From positions 4,016,374-4,080,373 of the forward strand of contig CANTUZ010000014.1 of the NCBI GenBank assembly GCA_947846985.1: DNA of 64,000 bases, read 5' to 3'. Under the pieces are notes generated by a model, which was not told the DNA's origin, searched no databases, and saw only the letters and a program-made list of their open reading frames with translations. Shown piece by piece: positions 41,466 through 56,100 of this stretch (positions within the stretch are counted from its first letter, which is position 1; each line of letters starts with the position of its first letter). The DNA is from Fratercula arctica. Taxonomy: Eukaryota > Chordata > Aves > Charadriiformes > Alcidae. A program made the translations under genes and the position numbers.

Positions 41466-42385
41466 GAAACGTACCCAAAAAAAAAGGGGGGGGGGGGGGA
41501 AGGGGAAGGGCACCCCTCCTCCCCCCAGGGCGGTGGGGCAGGGACAGGCACGTGTGGGGTAGAAACCCCCTGGGAGGTATGGGGCAGAGACAGGCAGCCA
41601 CTGGGGCTATGGGGCAGGAAGGGGCCCTCCCTGGGAGCTATGGGGTGAGGACAGGCACCCATGGGGAGGCTGTGGGGCAGGGACATGCACCCATGGGAAC
41701 TGTGAGGCAGGGGGAGACCCCTATGGGGCAGGGATGGGCACCCACAGTGACTATGGGGCAGGAAGAGGACACCTGTGGGGCAGGAGGGCCACCCCCGGGA
41801 GCTACGGGGTGGGGATGGGCACCCACGGGGCAGGGACAGGCACCCACAGGGGCTATGGGGCAGGGATGGGCACCCATGGGAGCTATGGGGTGAGGACAGG
41901 CATCCATGTGGGGGGCTGTGGGGCAGGGATGGGCACCCACAGTGACTATGGGGCAGGAAGAGGACACCTGTGGGGCAGGGACACGCCCCCATGGGGGCTA
42001 TGGGGTGAGGAGAGGCACCTGCAGGGGCTATGTGGCAGGAAAAGGGCACCCATGGGGCAGGAGGGCCACCCCCGGGAGCTATGGGGTGAGGACAGGCATC
42101 CATGTAGTGGGCTGTGGGGCAGGGATGGGCACCCACGGGAGCTGTGGGGCAGGGGGAAGCCCCTATGGGGCAGGGATGGGCACCCACAGTTACTATGGGG
42201 TGGGGACAGGCACCCATAGAGACTGTGGGGCAGGAAAGGGGCACCTGTGGGGCAGGCATGGGCACCCACAGGAGCTGTGGGGCAGGGGAAGGCACCCATG
42301 GGGCAGGGATGGGCACCCACTGGGGCTATGGGGAAGGGATGGGCACCCACAGGGACTAGGTGGGGGGGACAGGCACCCATAAGGG

Positions 42386-45726
<3,341 letters not shown>

Positions 45727-46075
45727 GGTCGCTCCGGTCGCCCGCCGGGCCCGGCCCCGCCGTCTCCTCCGCCCGCCGGGCCCGGCCCGGCCGCGCCACT
45801 ACCGCCGCCAACCACGCCCCCTAGCAACGGCTCAGCCAATCGTTCCCTCCCGTTTGCCCGCCCCTAGCAACAAAGCCCCGCCCTCTGTCACAACCCTTCC
45901 CGCGCTCGCCACAAAGCATGACGGGAAACATCCCCTCACCACCGCAAGGCACCCTGGGATATACCCCCCCACGACACATCACCCACCCCCTCTAGGGCCG
46001 CCATTTTGGGGGCGCGGCGGCCATTTTGAGGCCCCGGCGGCCATTTTGGGGGCGCTGCCGCCATCTTCTCAGCAC
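45727..46075 (-). promoter_or_regulatory. ATAT1 upstream region with a 20-bp YY1 ladder
   Basis: Upstream of the ATAT1 ATG the DNA is CpG-rich (GCCGCGCCACTACCGCCGCC). At its far end the YY1-type core CCATTTT/CCATCTT, preceded by GCCG or GCGG, occurs at 46,001, 46,021, 46,041 and 46,061, exactly 20 bp apart. The MRPS18B poly(A) signal lies only 70 bp beyond. Confidence 0.65.
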
Positions 46076-46138
46076 CGCGCCTCATTTTTTTTGAGCGTAA
46101 GAAGGGCAAAAACCGAGTCTAGCAAGGGCTGTAAACGC

Positions 46139-46144
46139 TTTATT
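46139..46144 (-). terminator. MRPS18B poly(A) signal overlapping the stop codon
   Basis: The minus strand reads GAGGAATAAAGCG: AATAAA starts inside the last GAA codon and contains the TAA stop at 46,140-46,142. The 3' UTR must be only about 10-30 bases if this signal is used. Confidence 0.8.
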
Positions 46145-47734
46145 CCTCCCTGTGCTCCGCGCGGGGGGTTGGAGGGGTCTCAGGGGGCGTCCCTGCAGCA
46201 GGTGAGGCTTCTTCTTCCTTCAGGTAATCCTTGTAGAGACGGCGGATGCGGGCAATGGCAGCGGCGGGAGGGGCCTGGCGCTCGTACCAGGGGTACCAAT
46301 GGCGGCCAGGGGCCAGAGCAGGCGCCGGAGGGGTCTTGCTGACAGCTGGGTGTTGGTTGGAGAAGTCGTCGCGGGGGGCTGGGACGTAGGGGACGTGCAG
46401 CCAGAGCAGGCCTGTGGGGCAGGGGGGTGTGAGGAGGGGCGTGGGGAGGCGCCCATGGGTGCTGCTCCCCACCCGTGGGGCTCACCGTGGTCCTGTGCCT
46501 GCGTGATGGCCTTGGTCAGGAGCTTGTGCTGCTTCATGCAGACCCCTGAGGGGGAAGAGATGCCATCAGTGGGTCACCAGCACCCACGGGTGGCCATACA
46601 GGACCTATAGGTGCCCCAAGAGGACGTGTGGGTGCCCCCACAGCACCCACAGGTGGCCCCTCACCTGTGTGCGTGGGGTGGAAGATGACGCCTGAGTGGG
46701 GGCAGATAAACTGGTCCAGGAGCTTCACGTTCTGGGGGGAGGAAAAGGGGGAGAGGAAGAGGATGAGGAAAAGGGGGGGGGAGGAAGAGGAGAATGGGAG
46801 GAGGAAAAGGAGGAGGAGAAACGGGGGGAGGAAGTTTTCTCCCGCCAAACTCACCCGAAAGTCCACGTGGAGGTTGCGGTCGCGGCAGATGGGGCAGGGG
46901 TTTCCCACCCGCTTCCCCTTGCGCTAGGGGTGTGTGTGACATGATCAGGCGGTGTCCCACCGAGCTCCCAGTCCCTCCCAGTTCCCTCCAGTCCCTCACA
47001 GCCCCTCCCAGTGCTCCTTACTTCCCCCTGCAGTCCCTTTTCAGTCCCCCCACTCCCTCCCAGTCCCATTCCAGTGCCCCCCCAGTTCCATCTCAATCCC
47101 TCTCAGTCCCCTCCCGGTCTCACCACTCCCTCCCAGTGACCCCCCAGGTCCTCCACTCCATTCCAGTTCCCTCCCAGTCCCACCCAGTTCCCTCCCAGCG
47201 CCCTCACCACGCAGGCCTTGCGGGTGCGCTGGGGGGGGACGGCGCCTTTGTGGTTGCGGCGGTAGCCATGCCAGACGGGTCTGTCACCGTAGGTGATGCG
47301 ATACTCTGTGGGGGGCAGGTGGGGCTGTGAGGTGGGTGGGTGGGGGAAGGTCCGAGGACCCCCCCCCCCAAAAATCCCCCTCCCCCCGTTTTACCTTCGC
47401 TCTCCAGATACTCCCAGGGCCGCTCCTGGTAGGGGGAGGGGGGGGCTTTGGGTGTCTTCTGGGTGCTGCAGAGCCGGGGGAAGTCCTGCTGGAAGGGTGA
47501 CGTCACGGTGACGTCACGGTGACGACATACGGCGCCGCACGTGTTGCCCGTGCCCCTCCCCCTTCCGCAGGCACGTCCCCCCCGGGCCCCCGCCCCTCCC
47601 CCTAGCGTCGTCCCGTGACGTCACCCGCCTCCGTCGTAACGTCACTATCTCACCCGACTCCACAGCGGCCTCCCCGCTCCCCACAGGCCACCGGCGGCCA
47701 CCCGCAGCAGCGCCATGCCCCTGGCCAGAGCCAT
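46140..47734 (-). CDS. MRPS18B: Mitochondrial ribosomal protein S18B, seven exons
   Basis: Exons: 47,654-47,734; 47,395-47,488; 47,208-47,305; 46,855-46,923; 46,665-46,731; 46,486-46,545; 46,140-46,411. Phases join for 246 residues (human 258). The N terminus ([20 protein letters not shown], then GRPLWSR) has no acids and several arginines, as in a mitochondrial presequence. Conserved blocks are [62 protein letters not shown] with CPIC and a later ICPHSG forming the S18 zinc-binding cysteines, and [11 protein letters not shown] near the C terminus. It is a component of the small mitoribosomal subunit. It is divergent with PPP1R10 and tandem with ATAT1. Confidence 0.94.
46960..47200. repeat. 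CTCCCAGTCCCTCCCAGTTC repeat in MRPS18B intron 3
   Basis: Degenerate units of about 10-20 bp (CCCTCCCAGTCCC, CCATTCCAGT) like those in the CDSN intron at 1,990-2,420. Confidence 0.75.
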
Positions 47735-48101
47735 CTTGCCGGCGCACACCCCGCCTCCGCATGCGGGACAGAGGGGCGGGGCGCCGCCATCTTGCTGTAC
47801 GGCCCGCCCCTCTCCCCGCGCATGCGCAGCGCCGGCCGCTTGAATAAAAACTGCGCCACACGGCGCGGGGACAATAGCGGGCGGCGGCCGCGCATGCGCG
47901 GGGAGGTGGCGGCGCAGGCGCGGCGAGGGGCAAAGGCGCGCGGCGGCGCCTGAAGGGCGGGGGCGGCGGCTAGTGCGCAGGCGCAACATAGGAACTCGAC
48001 GGGGATAGGCCGGGTGGGGGGCGTGGCCAGGCGTGTGGGCGGGGTCTGGTATAAAAGGCTCCGCCGGCGGTGCCCCTCGCCATTCTGAGGGCTGGGTGGA
48101 G
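47735..48101. promoter_or_regulatory. Bidirectional MRPS18B/PPP1R10 promoter region
   Basis: CpG island between divergent genes. NRF1-type palindromes are at 47,818-47,828 (GCGCATGCGCA) and 47,890-47,899, with a CAGGCGC variant at 47,974-47,985. YY1-type GCCATCTTG occurs at about 47,731 and 47,787. On the plus strand TATAAAAG at 48,050-48,057 would place a start near 48,080, followed by a donor-like GGAG|GTGAGT at 48,101/48,102, so a short non-coding first exon of PPP1R10 is likely. Confidence 0.65.
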
Positions 48102-49409
48102 GTGAGTAGAGAGCTGTGGTGGGCCCGGTGTGGGAAGGGGGGAGGGGGCGGCGGCGGCGGTTTGGGGGGGTTCTCCCCTGTTTTTTGGGGCGCTGAGGGG
48201 GCCCTTTTAGGGTCAGCGTCCTTTTGCCTTGAGAAAATGGCGTCCCCCTCCTTCATTCCTAGTCCCGCCGCGGGGGGGATGGGGCCCTCAGTCCTCTTAC
48301 TTAGAGCTGAGGAGAAATTACCCCCCACCCTCGCTCAAAAGGCGATTTCTTTCGGTTTTTTTACTACTTTCCTTTCTCCCCGCCCTTTAAAATTTTAAAC
48401 TCTCACCGGGGATGATTGCTAATCATTTCGTGTCTTTCTTCTTTGCTTCTAATTTTTTTTCTATTTTTTTTTTTATTTGTTGTGCCCACCCCACCCCTTT
48501 TTTTTTTTTTTTTTTCTCCTTCTCCCCGCTCCAGGTTTGGTTGCTCTTGAGAGACGCCGTCGCCTTTACCACGAGAAAAAACAAAAGACAAAACAAAGCA
48601 AACAAACAAAACAAACAAACAAAAAAAATACAAAAAATATATATAAGCTGGGGGAAGAAAAAAAAAGAGCTTTCTCCCCCCTTCCCGCTCCCATCCCGGT
48701 GCCGTGGAAGAGCCGCCATCGCAGCCTCCGTCCTTTGGACCGTCCTTGAGGAGCCGTTTCAAACTCGAAGGAAACTGCCACTTAAAAAACATATTCTCCC
48801 TCTTCTTTCCCCCCTCAAAAAAACAAAGGCAAAAAGATCCCTTTTTTTTTTTTTAGAAAACAAAAGCAACTTTTTTATTTTTTTCCATTTAGTTCGACAA
48901 AATCCCACCCCTTCAGGGCTAAAAATAACAAAACTCCCTTCAAAAAAAAACTCCATTAAGCTGAAAAAAAAAGTTGCTGCCTTTTTTTAAAGCCATGACC
49001 AAAAACAAAGCTTTAATTTTTTTGCTCTAACACCACCAATGCCAAAATCCCAACTTTGAAGCGCTGTCGGCGAGCAAAATAATTGGATAGTAAGTGTTGA
49101 ATTTTCCACCAGCTCAAAAAAAAAAAAAGCCCCGAAAAAGCTCTTTATTTGTACCAAAGCGAAAAAAAAATAATGGGAGGAAGAGCCCCAACTGTGTGCT
49201 TGAGGAGGAGGCTTTGCTAAAAGGTGGTTAAACCTTCAAATTTTGGGTATTTCGGTCAAAAAAAGAAAAGCCGTGGGAGCCGGTGGTGGAGGGTTCATGA
49301 GCTCCTACGCAAAAACCAAAAAGGGCAAGAAAAAATAATGGAAATAACCCAAAATCGCTTGGTTTTTTGCGGGGGAGACGGAAATTGGTGTGTGGGGGGT
49401 ACAACCTGA

Positions 49410-49431
49410 GCAATCTGTACATAAAGATTGC
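49410..49431 (+). other. Perfect 7-bp hairpin, copy 1
   Basis: GCAATCT (49,410-49,416), loop GTACATAA, AGATTGC (49,425-49,431). It is one of two hairpins with the same stem in PPP1R10 intron 1. Confidence 0.6.
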
Positions 49432-49655
49432 AGGGGGGGGGACGGGGCTGCTTTTTAAAAGAAAACCTTCGGCGAATCCGGGTGGTTTTTGCGAAAATTC
49501 TGTTGAAAAGAAATGATTTATTTTATATATATTTTTTTTTTTATTTTGTAGGTGCCATTTTAGGATTGTTTTGCGCAGAGAAATGCTGGGGCTGGCGGGG
49601 GGGGGGGGAAGGAAGGAAGGTTTTGGGGAGTGGTGGTTAAAGGCGGTGGGGGGGT

Positions 49656-49677
49656 GCAATCTAGCAATAAAGATTGC
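49656..49677 (+). other. Perfect 7-bp hairpin, copy 2
   Basis: GCAATCT (49,656-49,662), loop AGCAATAA, AGATTGC (49,671-49,677). The loop and stem form AATAAAGATTGC, so an AATAAA poly(A) hexamer lies across the loop-stem junction. It is 246 bp from copy 1. Confidence 0.6.
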
Positions 49678-52319
49678 TAGGCAGGCTTAGCTTTACCCAA
49701 AAACCTGCTTTTTTTCAAGCAAAACAGGGTTGGCTTTAAAAAAAAACAAAAATACCCCCACCCCCCCCCCCCCTTTGAAAAAATAAACCCGATTCAGGGA
49801 GATTCGGGGCCAAGATGGCGCAGCCGCTCACCCACTCTTTGTTTTTTGTTGGTTTGGTTTGGTTTTTTTTAACTCATTTTTCCTCCTTTTTTCCCCCTTT
49901 ATTTATATTTATTTTGTTACAGGTTGGGCCCCCCCCCCGGAGCGGGGGTGCTCCGCAGCCCCTTTGTATTTATTTGGGGGGGGGGGATGTCTCAAACCCC
50001 TTTAATCCACGCGGATTTAATGCTTTTATTTTAACGGTGTAGGTGGTGCGCGGTGGTGGCGGGGGGGGGGGGGGTTCGTTATATTTATCGATATTTGTGT
50101 GTTCCCCCCCTTCCAACCCCCCCAATTTAGTTTTTATTTTATTCGGCTTTTTAAAATGGCGCCTGGGCCTCGCCGCTGGCTGATGCAACCGACTCCGGGC
50201 AAACCCCTCCCACCGCGTCGCCAGCCCCATATTTTCCCCCCTCTCGCTTCTTTAATTCCCCCCCCCCCCCCCCCCTCAATTCCTTCTGACCCCCCTCCTC
50301 ACCTTCAATTTCTCCTGATTTCCCACCAAAACCCCGCTCTAACCGTACCCCCCCCTCCGGCTTTTGTCCGCAGGATCCTGGTGCCGTACAGAGTAGGACC
50401 CTGCGGGCCGCTGCTTCTTTTGTAGGTTGTGCCAAAAATCCCCTTTTTTCCTTCCCAAAAACAGAGTGGTTTGTTTTTTTTTTGGAAAAAAAACCTTTTC
50501 CCCTTCCCCCCCCCCCCCTCGCCTTTGTATGTAATTTTTTTTTAGGGTGTGTTTGGGTGGTGGTTTCGGGGAGGGATTGGGGCGGGGGGGGGAAACCAGC
50601 GTCCTCAAGCAACTTATAACCTTTAATTTATCGTGACAGGGAGATGCTATCACTGGGCTTCACCCCCCCAAAAAAATGTCACTTTTTGGGGGGGGCGCAC
50701 CCCAAAAATCTTGTATTTTTTTCCCGATTTTCAATGAATTTGCTGTGTGCGGTGCAGGCTTAGGAAGCGAAGGGAACTTGGTTTTACTTCAGCAAAAGGG
50801 AGGGGAACAACCGCCACCCGCCGGGTAAGCAAAAAAACCTTTCTGGTCTTAATTACATTTCACAACCTTCATTTTTACCTAATTTTTAATTACCAAAAAA
50901 ATCCAAAATTCCTCCCCCCCCCCCCCCCCCCCCTTTTTTTTTTTCGCTTTACCATCCGTTTCCCCGGTGCATGCGGACGCTGCGCTGGGTCGGGAGCTGT
51001 GGTTTTTTTTTAATACACCCGACACCCGAATCCGAAAGGTTTTGCTTAAAAACAAACCTCTTTTTTAAATATAAACCTGTTTTTAAAAAACAGTAAATTT
51101 TATTAATAAAATAATGAAGTTTTAATTAATTCACCCCCCCCAAATTAAGCCCGGCGTGTGTGCGGGGAGAGCCCTTTTCTTCCCAGTGGTAGCATTTCCC
51201 CTCTTGGGGGGTATGGGGGGGGGCAAAACGGGCAGCCCCCCTTCACCCACAGTTTTGGGGGGCTGTGTGACAACCCCCACCCCCGCCTCCCAGCTGAAAA
51301 TGGGGGTTCTGTCTTCAAAAAAGCTGTTTTTTGGGGGGAGAAATGAGCAAAAGCGGTGTAAAAACGCGGGGTGGGGGGTGTGTGTGTGCGTGTCAGGCCT
51401 CCCTTGGCCTTGTGGCTGGTTGATGGTAGGACTGGACCAAACTGGGGTGCCCACCCCTCAAATTTGGGGGGATGGGGTTTGTCACCCACCCCCCCCCCCC
51501 CCCAGGAGGTGATTTACCCCCTTGGGGGGGGGCACTCGGTGCTTTCTGGGGTCCCCCCACCCCTTTTAACCCCCCCCGGTGGTGTTTGAGTAGCTTCACC
51601 CCAATGCGGGGGGGGTGGCGGGTTGATGTTTGCTTCTGTGTGACCCTCCCCAAAATGGGGGAGTGACCCCAAAATGGGGGATGAACCCCCAAATTCGTTG
51701 TGTCCCCCCCCCGTCCCCATCCCTTCAAGCCAGGACAGGGCTGTGGCTACCCCTTGTCACCTGGGCAGTGGCCTTAGGACACCAAGGCAGGGGGACATGC
51801 CATGTGGTGTCTGGCCCGGTCGCCCCCCCCCCCTCACTGCGAGCCAGGTTCTTTTCATTGGGGGGGGGGGTCAAAGGTTACAAAGGACTTTTCTGCTTAA
51901 AACCTTCAATTTTGGGTTAAAATAAGTTGCTCCTCCCCAGTTGTGTTGGGTGTTTTTTGGGAGGGGGGATATTTTGGGGGGGTTTTGCGCTCGAATTAAC
52001 TTGCTCTTGTGTCTTTTCAGAGGGGCGGCTGGTGCCTGGCTCGCTGACACCCCCCCAAAAAAATACCCCCCCCCCAAAGGGGGTGGTGGGGGTGTGTGCT
52101 CTGCCGCCTGTATCCTTTAATTAAGCTGGGGGGGCGGGGGGGGCACTTTTAATGAAGTCCCAGCTCTTTAAGTCTTTGCTGTGAGGACAAAATAGTGATA
52201 TTTTGGGGTGTTTTTCAGCCTCCCCCCCCCCCAAAATTGGCGGCATTTTGGGGCTGGTTTCACGCACTCTCCAAAAAAAGCAGCAGCCCAGCTGGTCGCA
52301 GCCGCCACCTTTCTGTCTT

Positions 52320-52690
52320 TGTTAGCAAAGCTGGGGCGTAATTAAGCCGGAGGAGCTTCTAATTAGTGGTAATTAAGAAGCTGGTTGACGTCAGGAGGAT
52401 GAAATCCTGGCTTGGCGGGTCAGGCTGGATTGGGGTCAGAGACTTTATTGGCGTCCGGTCATTAGTGGGGTGCTGGCCTTAATTATTAATCTGCTAATTA
52501 ATAGCCAGTGGTAATTTGTTAGTGGAATTAATTGCGTCCTGGTTTGGGGAGGGGGAGTGACACTCCCAAATCTGGTGCCGTCACTGCTCTCCCCCTCTCC
52601 CTTGCGCCGTCGTCCTTGCGTTTGTCACCTCGGCCTCTGTGCCTCGTTAAGTGCCGACTCATTAATTAGGTCTTGGGGTAAAACTTTGTG
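52320..52690. promoter_or_regulatory. AT-rich island dense in TAATTA motifs
   Basis: Within PPP1R10 intron 1, TAATTA/AATTAA/ATTAAT cores occur repeatedly (GCGTAATTAAGCCGG, CTTCTAATTAGTGG, GGTAATTAAGAAGC, CCTTAATTATTAATC, GCTAATTAATAGCC, GTGGAATTAATTGCG, CTCATTAATTAGG) along with TTGACGTCAGG, a CRE-like TGACGTCA. The unique sequence looks like a conserved regulatory element, but conservation cannot be judged from this sequence alone. Confidence 0.5.
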
Positions 52691-53156
52691 GGGGCTGGCT
52701 GATTAAAAATGGAGGTGCTGTCGTGTCCCCCCCTCCGGACCCTTGTCCTGCTCCCAGGGAGGGGGCTTTGTCCTCTGGCGTGACCTGAAACTGTCATCTC
52801 TGTCCCCTGGGGTGGCAGCGGCAATTAAAACTACAAGCAAGACACTTGTCACCCCGTGTCACCTTGGTGGGGGAAATGGCACCCCCCTGGTGTCCCTTGG
52901 GGGTCCTGCAGCCCCCCCCCAGTTGTGACAGCAGCATTTTGGGGGGCGATTTCCTGCTTTTTGGGGCCAAAAATGTGTCTGGGGATGGGTTTGTTGTTGT
53001 CCCCTTCGAAGGGGACAAAAATTGGAGGGTGGGGGGGAGGGGACAGGGCCCGGGGGGACACACAGGGTTGTCACCACTGTCCTAACCCCCCCTCCTTTTC
53101 TCTGCCCCCTCTTCCCCCCCCCCCCCATCTCCCCCCTCCCCTAGGGTTTTTCTGCC

Positions 53157-56100
53157 ATGGGCTCGGGCCCCATTGACCCCAAGGAGCTCCTCAAGGGCTT
53201 GGACTGCTTCCTGGGCCGTGATGGCGAGGTCAAGAGCACAGAGGGCATCACCAAAATCTTCAAGTGAGTCCCCAAAATGTCCCCTTATGTGTCCGTCCCC
53301 CCGTCGTCGTCCCCTTGTGTCACCATGATGTGAGGGGGGGGTCCTGATGCCTCGTTTCTTGTTAACCAGCTTAATGAAGGACTCGCAGAAGATGGTGAGT
53401 CGCTGTATCTACCTGAACATCTTGCTGCAGACGCGAGCGCAGGAAATCTTGGCTAAGTAAGAGCAACGAGAAGGGCTCCAGGGGGCTCCGGGCCAGCAGG
53501 AATTGTGGGGGACATCCCCTCTTTGCCTGATCCTGATGGATTTTCCCTCTTTCTTCCCCCAGATTTATCCGGATCGGGGGTTACAAGCTGCTCAACACCT
53601 GGCTCACCAGTTCCAAAGCCTCCAACAATGTCCCCTTTCTGCAGCAGATCCTCCTCACCCTGCAGCACCTGCCCCTCACTGTCGACCACCTCAAACAGGT
53701 CAGGGTGGCCTCCGTGTCCTGTCCCATCCTCCCCCGGTGGCTGTTATCCCATCCCACTGGCTTTTGGGTCCCCCCGGGGGGGCTTTTGTGTCACTCCTGG
53801 TTGTCTGTGGTCTCCCTGGGTGATTTTTGGGTGTCTCCCAGAAGGGCTTTTGTGTCCCACCAGGGTGGCTTTTCTCTCCCTCCCAGGAGGCTTTTGGGTC
53901 CCCTGGGTGACACTTGTGTCCCTCCCAGGTGACTTTTGGGTCTCCAGGGTGCCTTTTGTCTCCTTGACATTGCTTTTGTGCCCCCCCAAGGTGGCTTTTG
54001 CGTCCCCTAAGGTGGCTTTAGTCTCTCCCAAGTGGCTTTTGTCTCCCTGTGTGATCTTTGTGTGTCGTCCCCTCCTCCCCCACCCCCCAAGGTGGCTTTT
54101 GGGTCACTCCCGGTTGATCTTTGTGACCCTACCAGATGGCTTTTGGGTCACCCTGGCTGGCTTATGTCTCCCTGTAGTGCCTTTTGTCTCCCTTGGGTGG
54201 CTTTAATCTCTTCCAGGTGGCTTTTGGGTCCCTCCTGGGTGGCTTATGTCTCACCCAGTGCCTTTTGGGTCCCCCAAGGTGGCTTTTTTTCCCTCCTGTG
54301 TGGCTTTTGGATCCCCCAAAGTGGCTTTTATCCCTTTCCAGATAGTTTTTGTCCCCTTTAGATGGCTTTTGTCTCCCCACACGCTCACCCCACATCTCCC
54401 TTTTTTCCAGAACAACACAGCCAAGCTGGTGAAGCAGCTCAGCAAATCAAGCGATGATGAAGGTGAGCACCCCTCAAACCCCCCCGCAAAAAAACCCAGA
54501 CCCCCCCAAAACCTCTGAATCCCCCTCAAAATCCCCCCTTTAACCCCTTCTCTCCCTGCAGAGCTGCGCCGCCTTGCTTCCATCCTCGTCAGTGACTGGA
54601 TGGGTGTCATCCGCTCCCAGAGCAGCGCCCAGCCGACTGGTGAGCCCCACCCTGCGCCCCATCTTCCCCCCCACCCCAATCCAACACCAGCTTCTTACCC
54701 TCTTACCGTCTATTTTCCCCCAGAAAGGGATAAAAAGAAGCGAAAAGAGGAAAACAAAAGCAAAACGCCCGTCCAAGAGAAACCCCAAGAAGCCAAATCA
54801 GAGGCTAAAACCGAGGAGATGCCAGAGAAGAAGCGGGAGAAACCCAAATCCCTGCGGACCACTGCTCCCAGTCACGCCAAATTCCGCTCCACTGGTAGGT
54901 GATGGCAGGTTTTGGGGCTGTTTTGGGTTTTTTGAGGGGGGGAGGATTTGAGGGATTGTGGTCGCTCATGGGATGCTGCAGGAGGATGTGCTAACAATGT
55001 TTCGCCCCAAACAGGGCTGGAAATGGAGACGCCTTCATTAGTGCCCGTGAAGAAAATGAATTCTTCTTCGACTGCTGATAAATACAACCTGAAACCGATG
55101 CCCATAAAGAGGCAAAAGTGAGTTTGGGGCTGCTTTTGGGGTTCTTGGGGCTACTCTTGGGGGTCTCAGGCTGCTTTTGTGGGTCTTGGACCCACTCTTG
55201 GGAGGCCTGGACCTGTTTTCTGGGGTCTTGGGGCCGCTTTTGGAGTGGGTTTTGAGGAGCCTAGAGCTGCTTTTGAGGGGCTGGAGGCAGATTTTGAGGG
55301 GCTCAGACCTTCTCTTGGGAGTCTCAGGCTGGTTTTGGGGCGCTGGGGGCATCTTTTGGGGGTCTCAGGGTGGTTTTGAGGGTTCTAGGGCTGCTTTTGG
55401 GGGTCTTGGGGCTGGTTTTGGGGTCTCAAACCTGCTCTTGTGGAACTCTGACACCCTTTGGGGGGGCTGGGGGCTGGTTTTGGGGTCCCTGCTGGCACCT
55501 GACCTGTCCCCGTCCCTGTCCCCCACAGCGTCTCCTCCCTCCCTGGGGATGTTCCTGTGGCTGAGAAGAAATACAAACCCCTGAACACGGCGCCCAATGC
55601 CACCAAGGAGATCAAAGTCAAGATCATCCCACCCCAACGTGAGTGGGGACACTTAGGGGGCCTTTGGGGACCCTGTGGGAGCCTTTTTGGGGACATTTTG
55701 GGTTCTTTTGGGGGGACTCCTGGTTGCCTTTTCAGGAGACTTTGGGTGGTTTTGGGTGACACCTGAGTGCATTTTTGGGGACACTTTTAGTGGGTTTGGG
55801 TTGCACCAGGGTGCCTTTTTGGGGACAATTATTCAGGGAAAATTGGGTGCCCTTTTGGGGAAAATTTTTGGGGACACTTTGGGTGCCTTTTTGGGGACAC
55901 TTTGATTTTTTTGGGACAATTTTAGGGGACAATTTGGGTGTCTTTTGGGGGGGAATTGTGCCTGTTTTGGGACAATTTGCGGGACTTTGGGGGACACTTT
56001 GGATGCCTCTTTGGGGACAATTTTTGGGGAACACTTTGGGTGCTCTTTTGAGGACACTTTGGGTGGTTTTGAGGATCCCTTTGGCTGCCTTTTTGGGGTC

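Larger units (their letters stand above)
48102..53144 (+). other. Probable 5-kb first intron of PPP1R10
   Basis: Unlike the rest of the window, this stretch is AT-richer, with long poly-A and poly-T runs (48,440-49,010, 50,460-50,560, 51,005-51,130), poly-C/G runs and no fixed-period minisatellite. No conserved protein is seen in any frame. Possible functional islands are the hairpin pair at 49,410-49,677 and the TAATTA-rich patch at 52,320-52,690. The acceptor CCCTAG at 53,139-53,144 precedes the first coding exon. Confidence 0.6.

Noticed and set aside
41327..42316. 330-codon Cys/Pro-rich ORF on the minus strand
   Set aside because: It is the translation of the GGGGCAGGGATGGGCACCCA repeat in the ATAT1 3' region, without any conserved segment.
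48400..52100. Small ORFs in the AT-rich PPP1R10 intron 1
   Set aside because: All consist of poly-Lys, poly-Phe or poly-Pro from homopolymer runs and show no conserved family.
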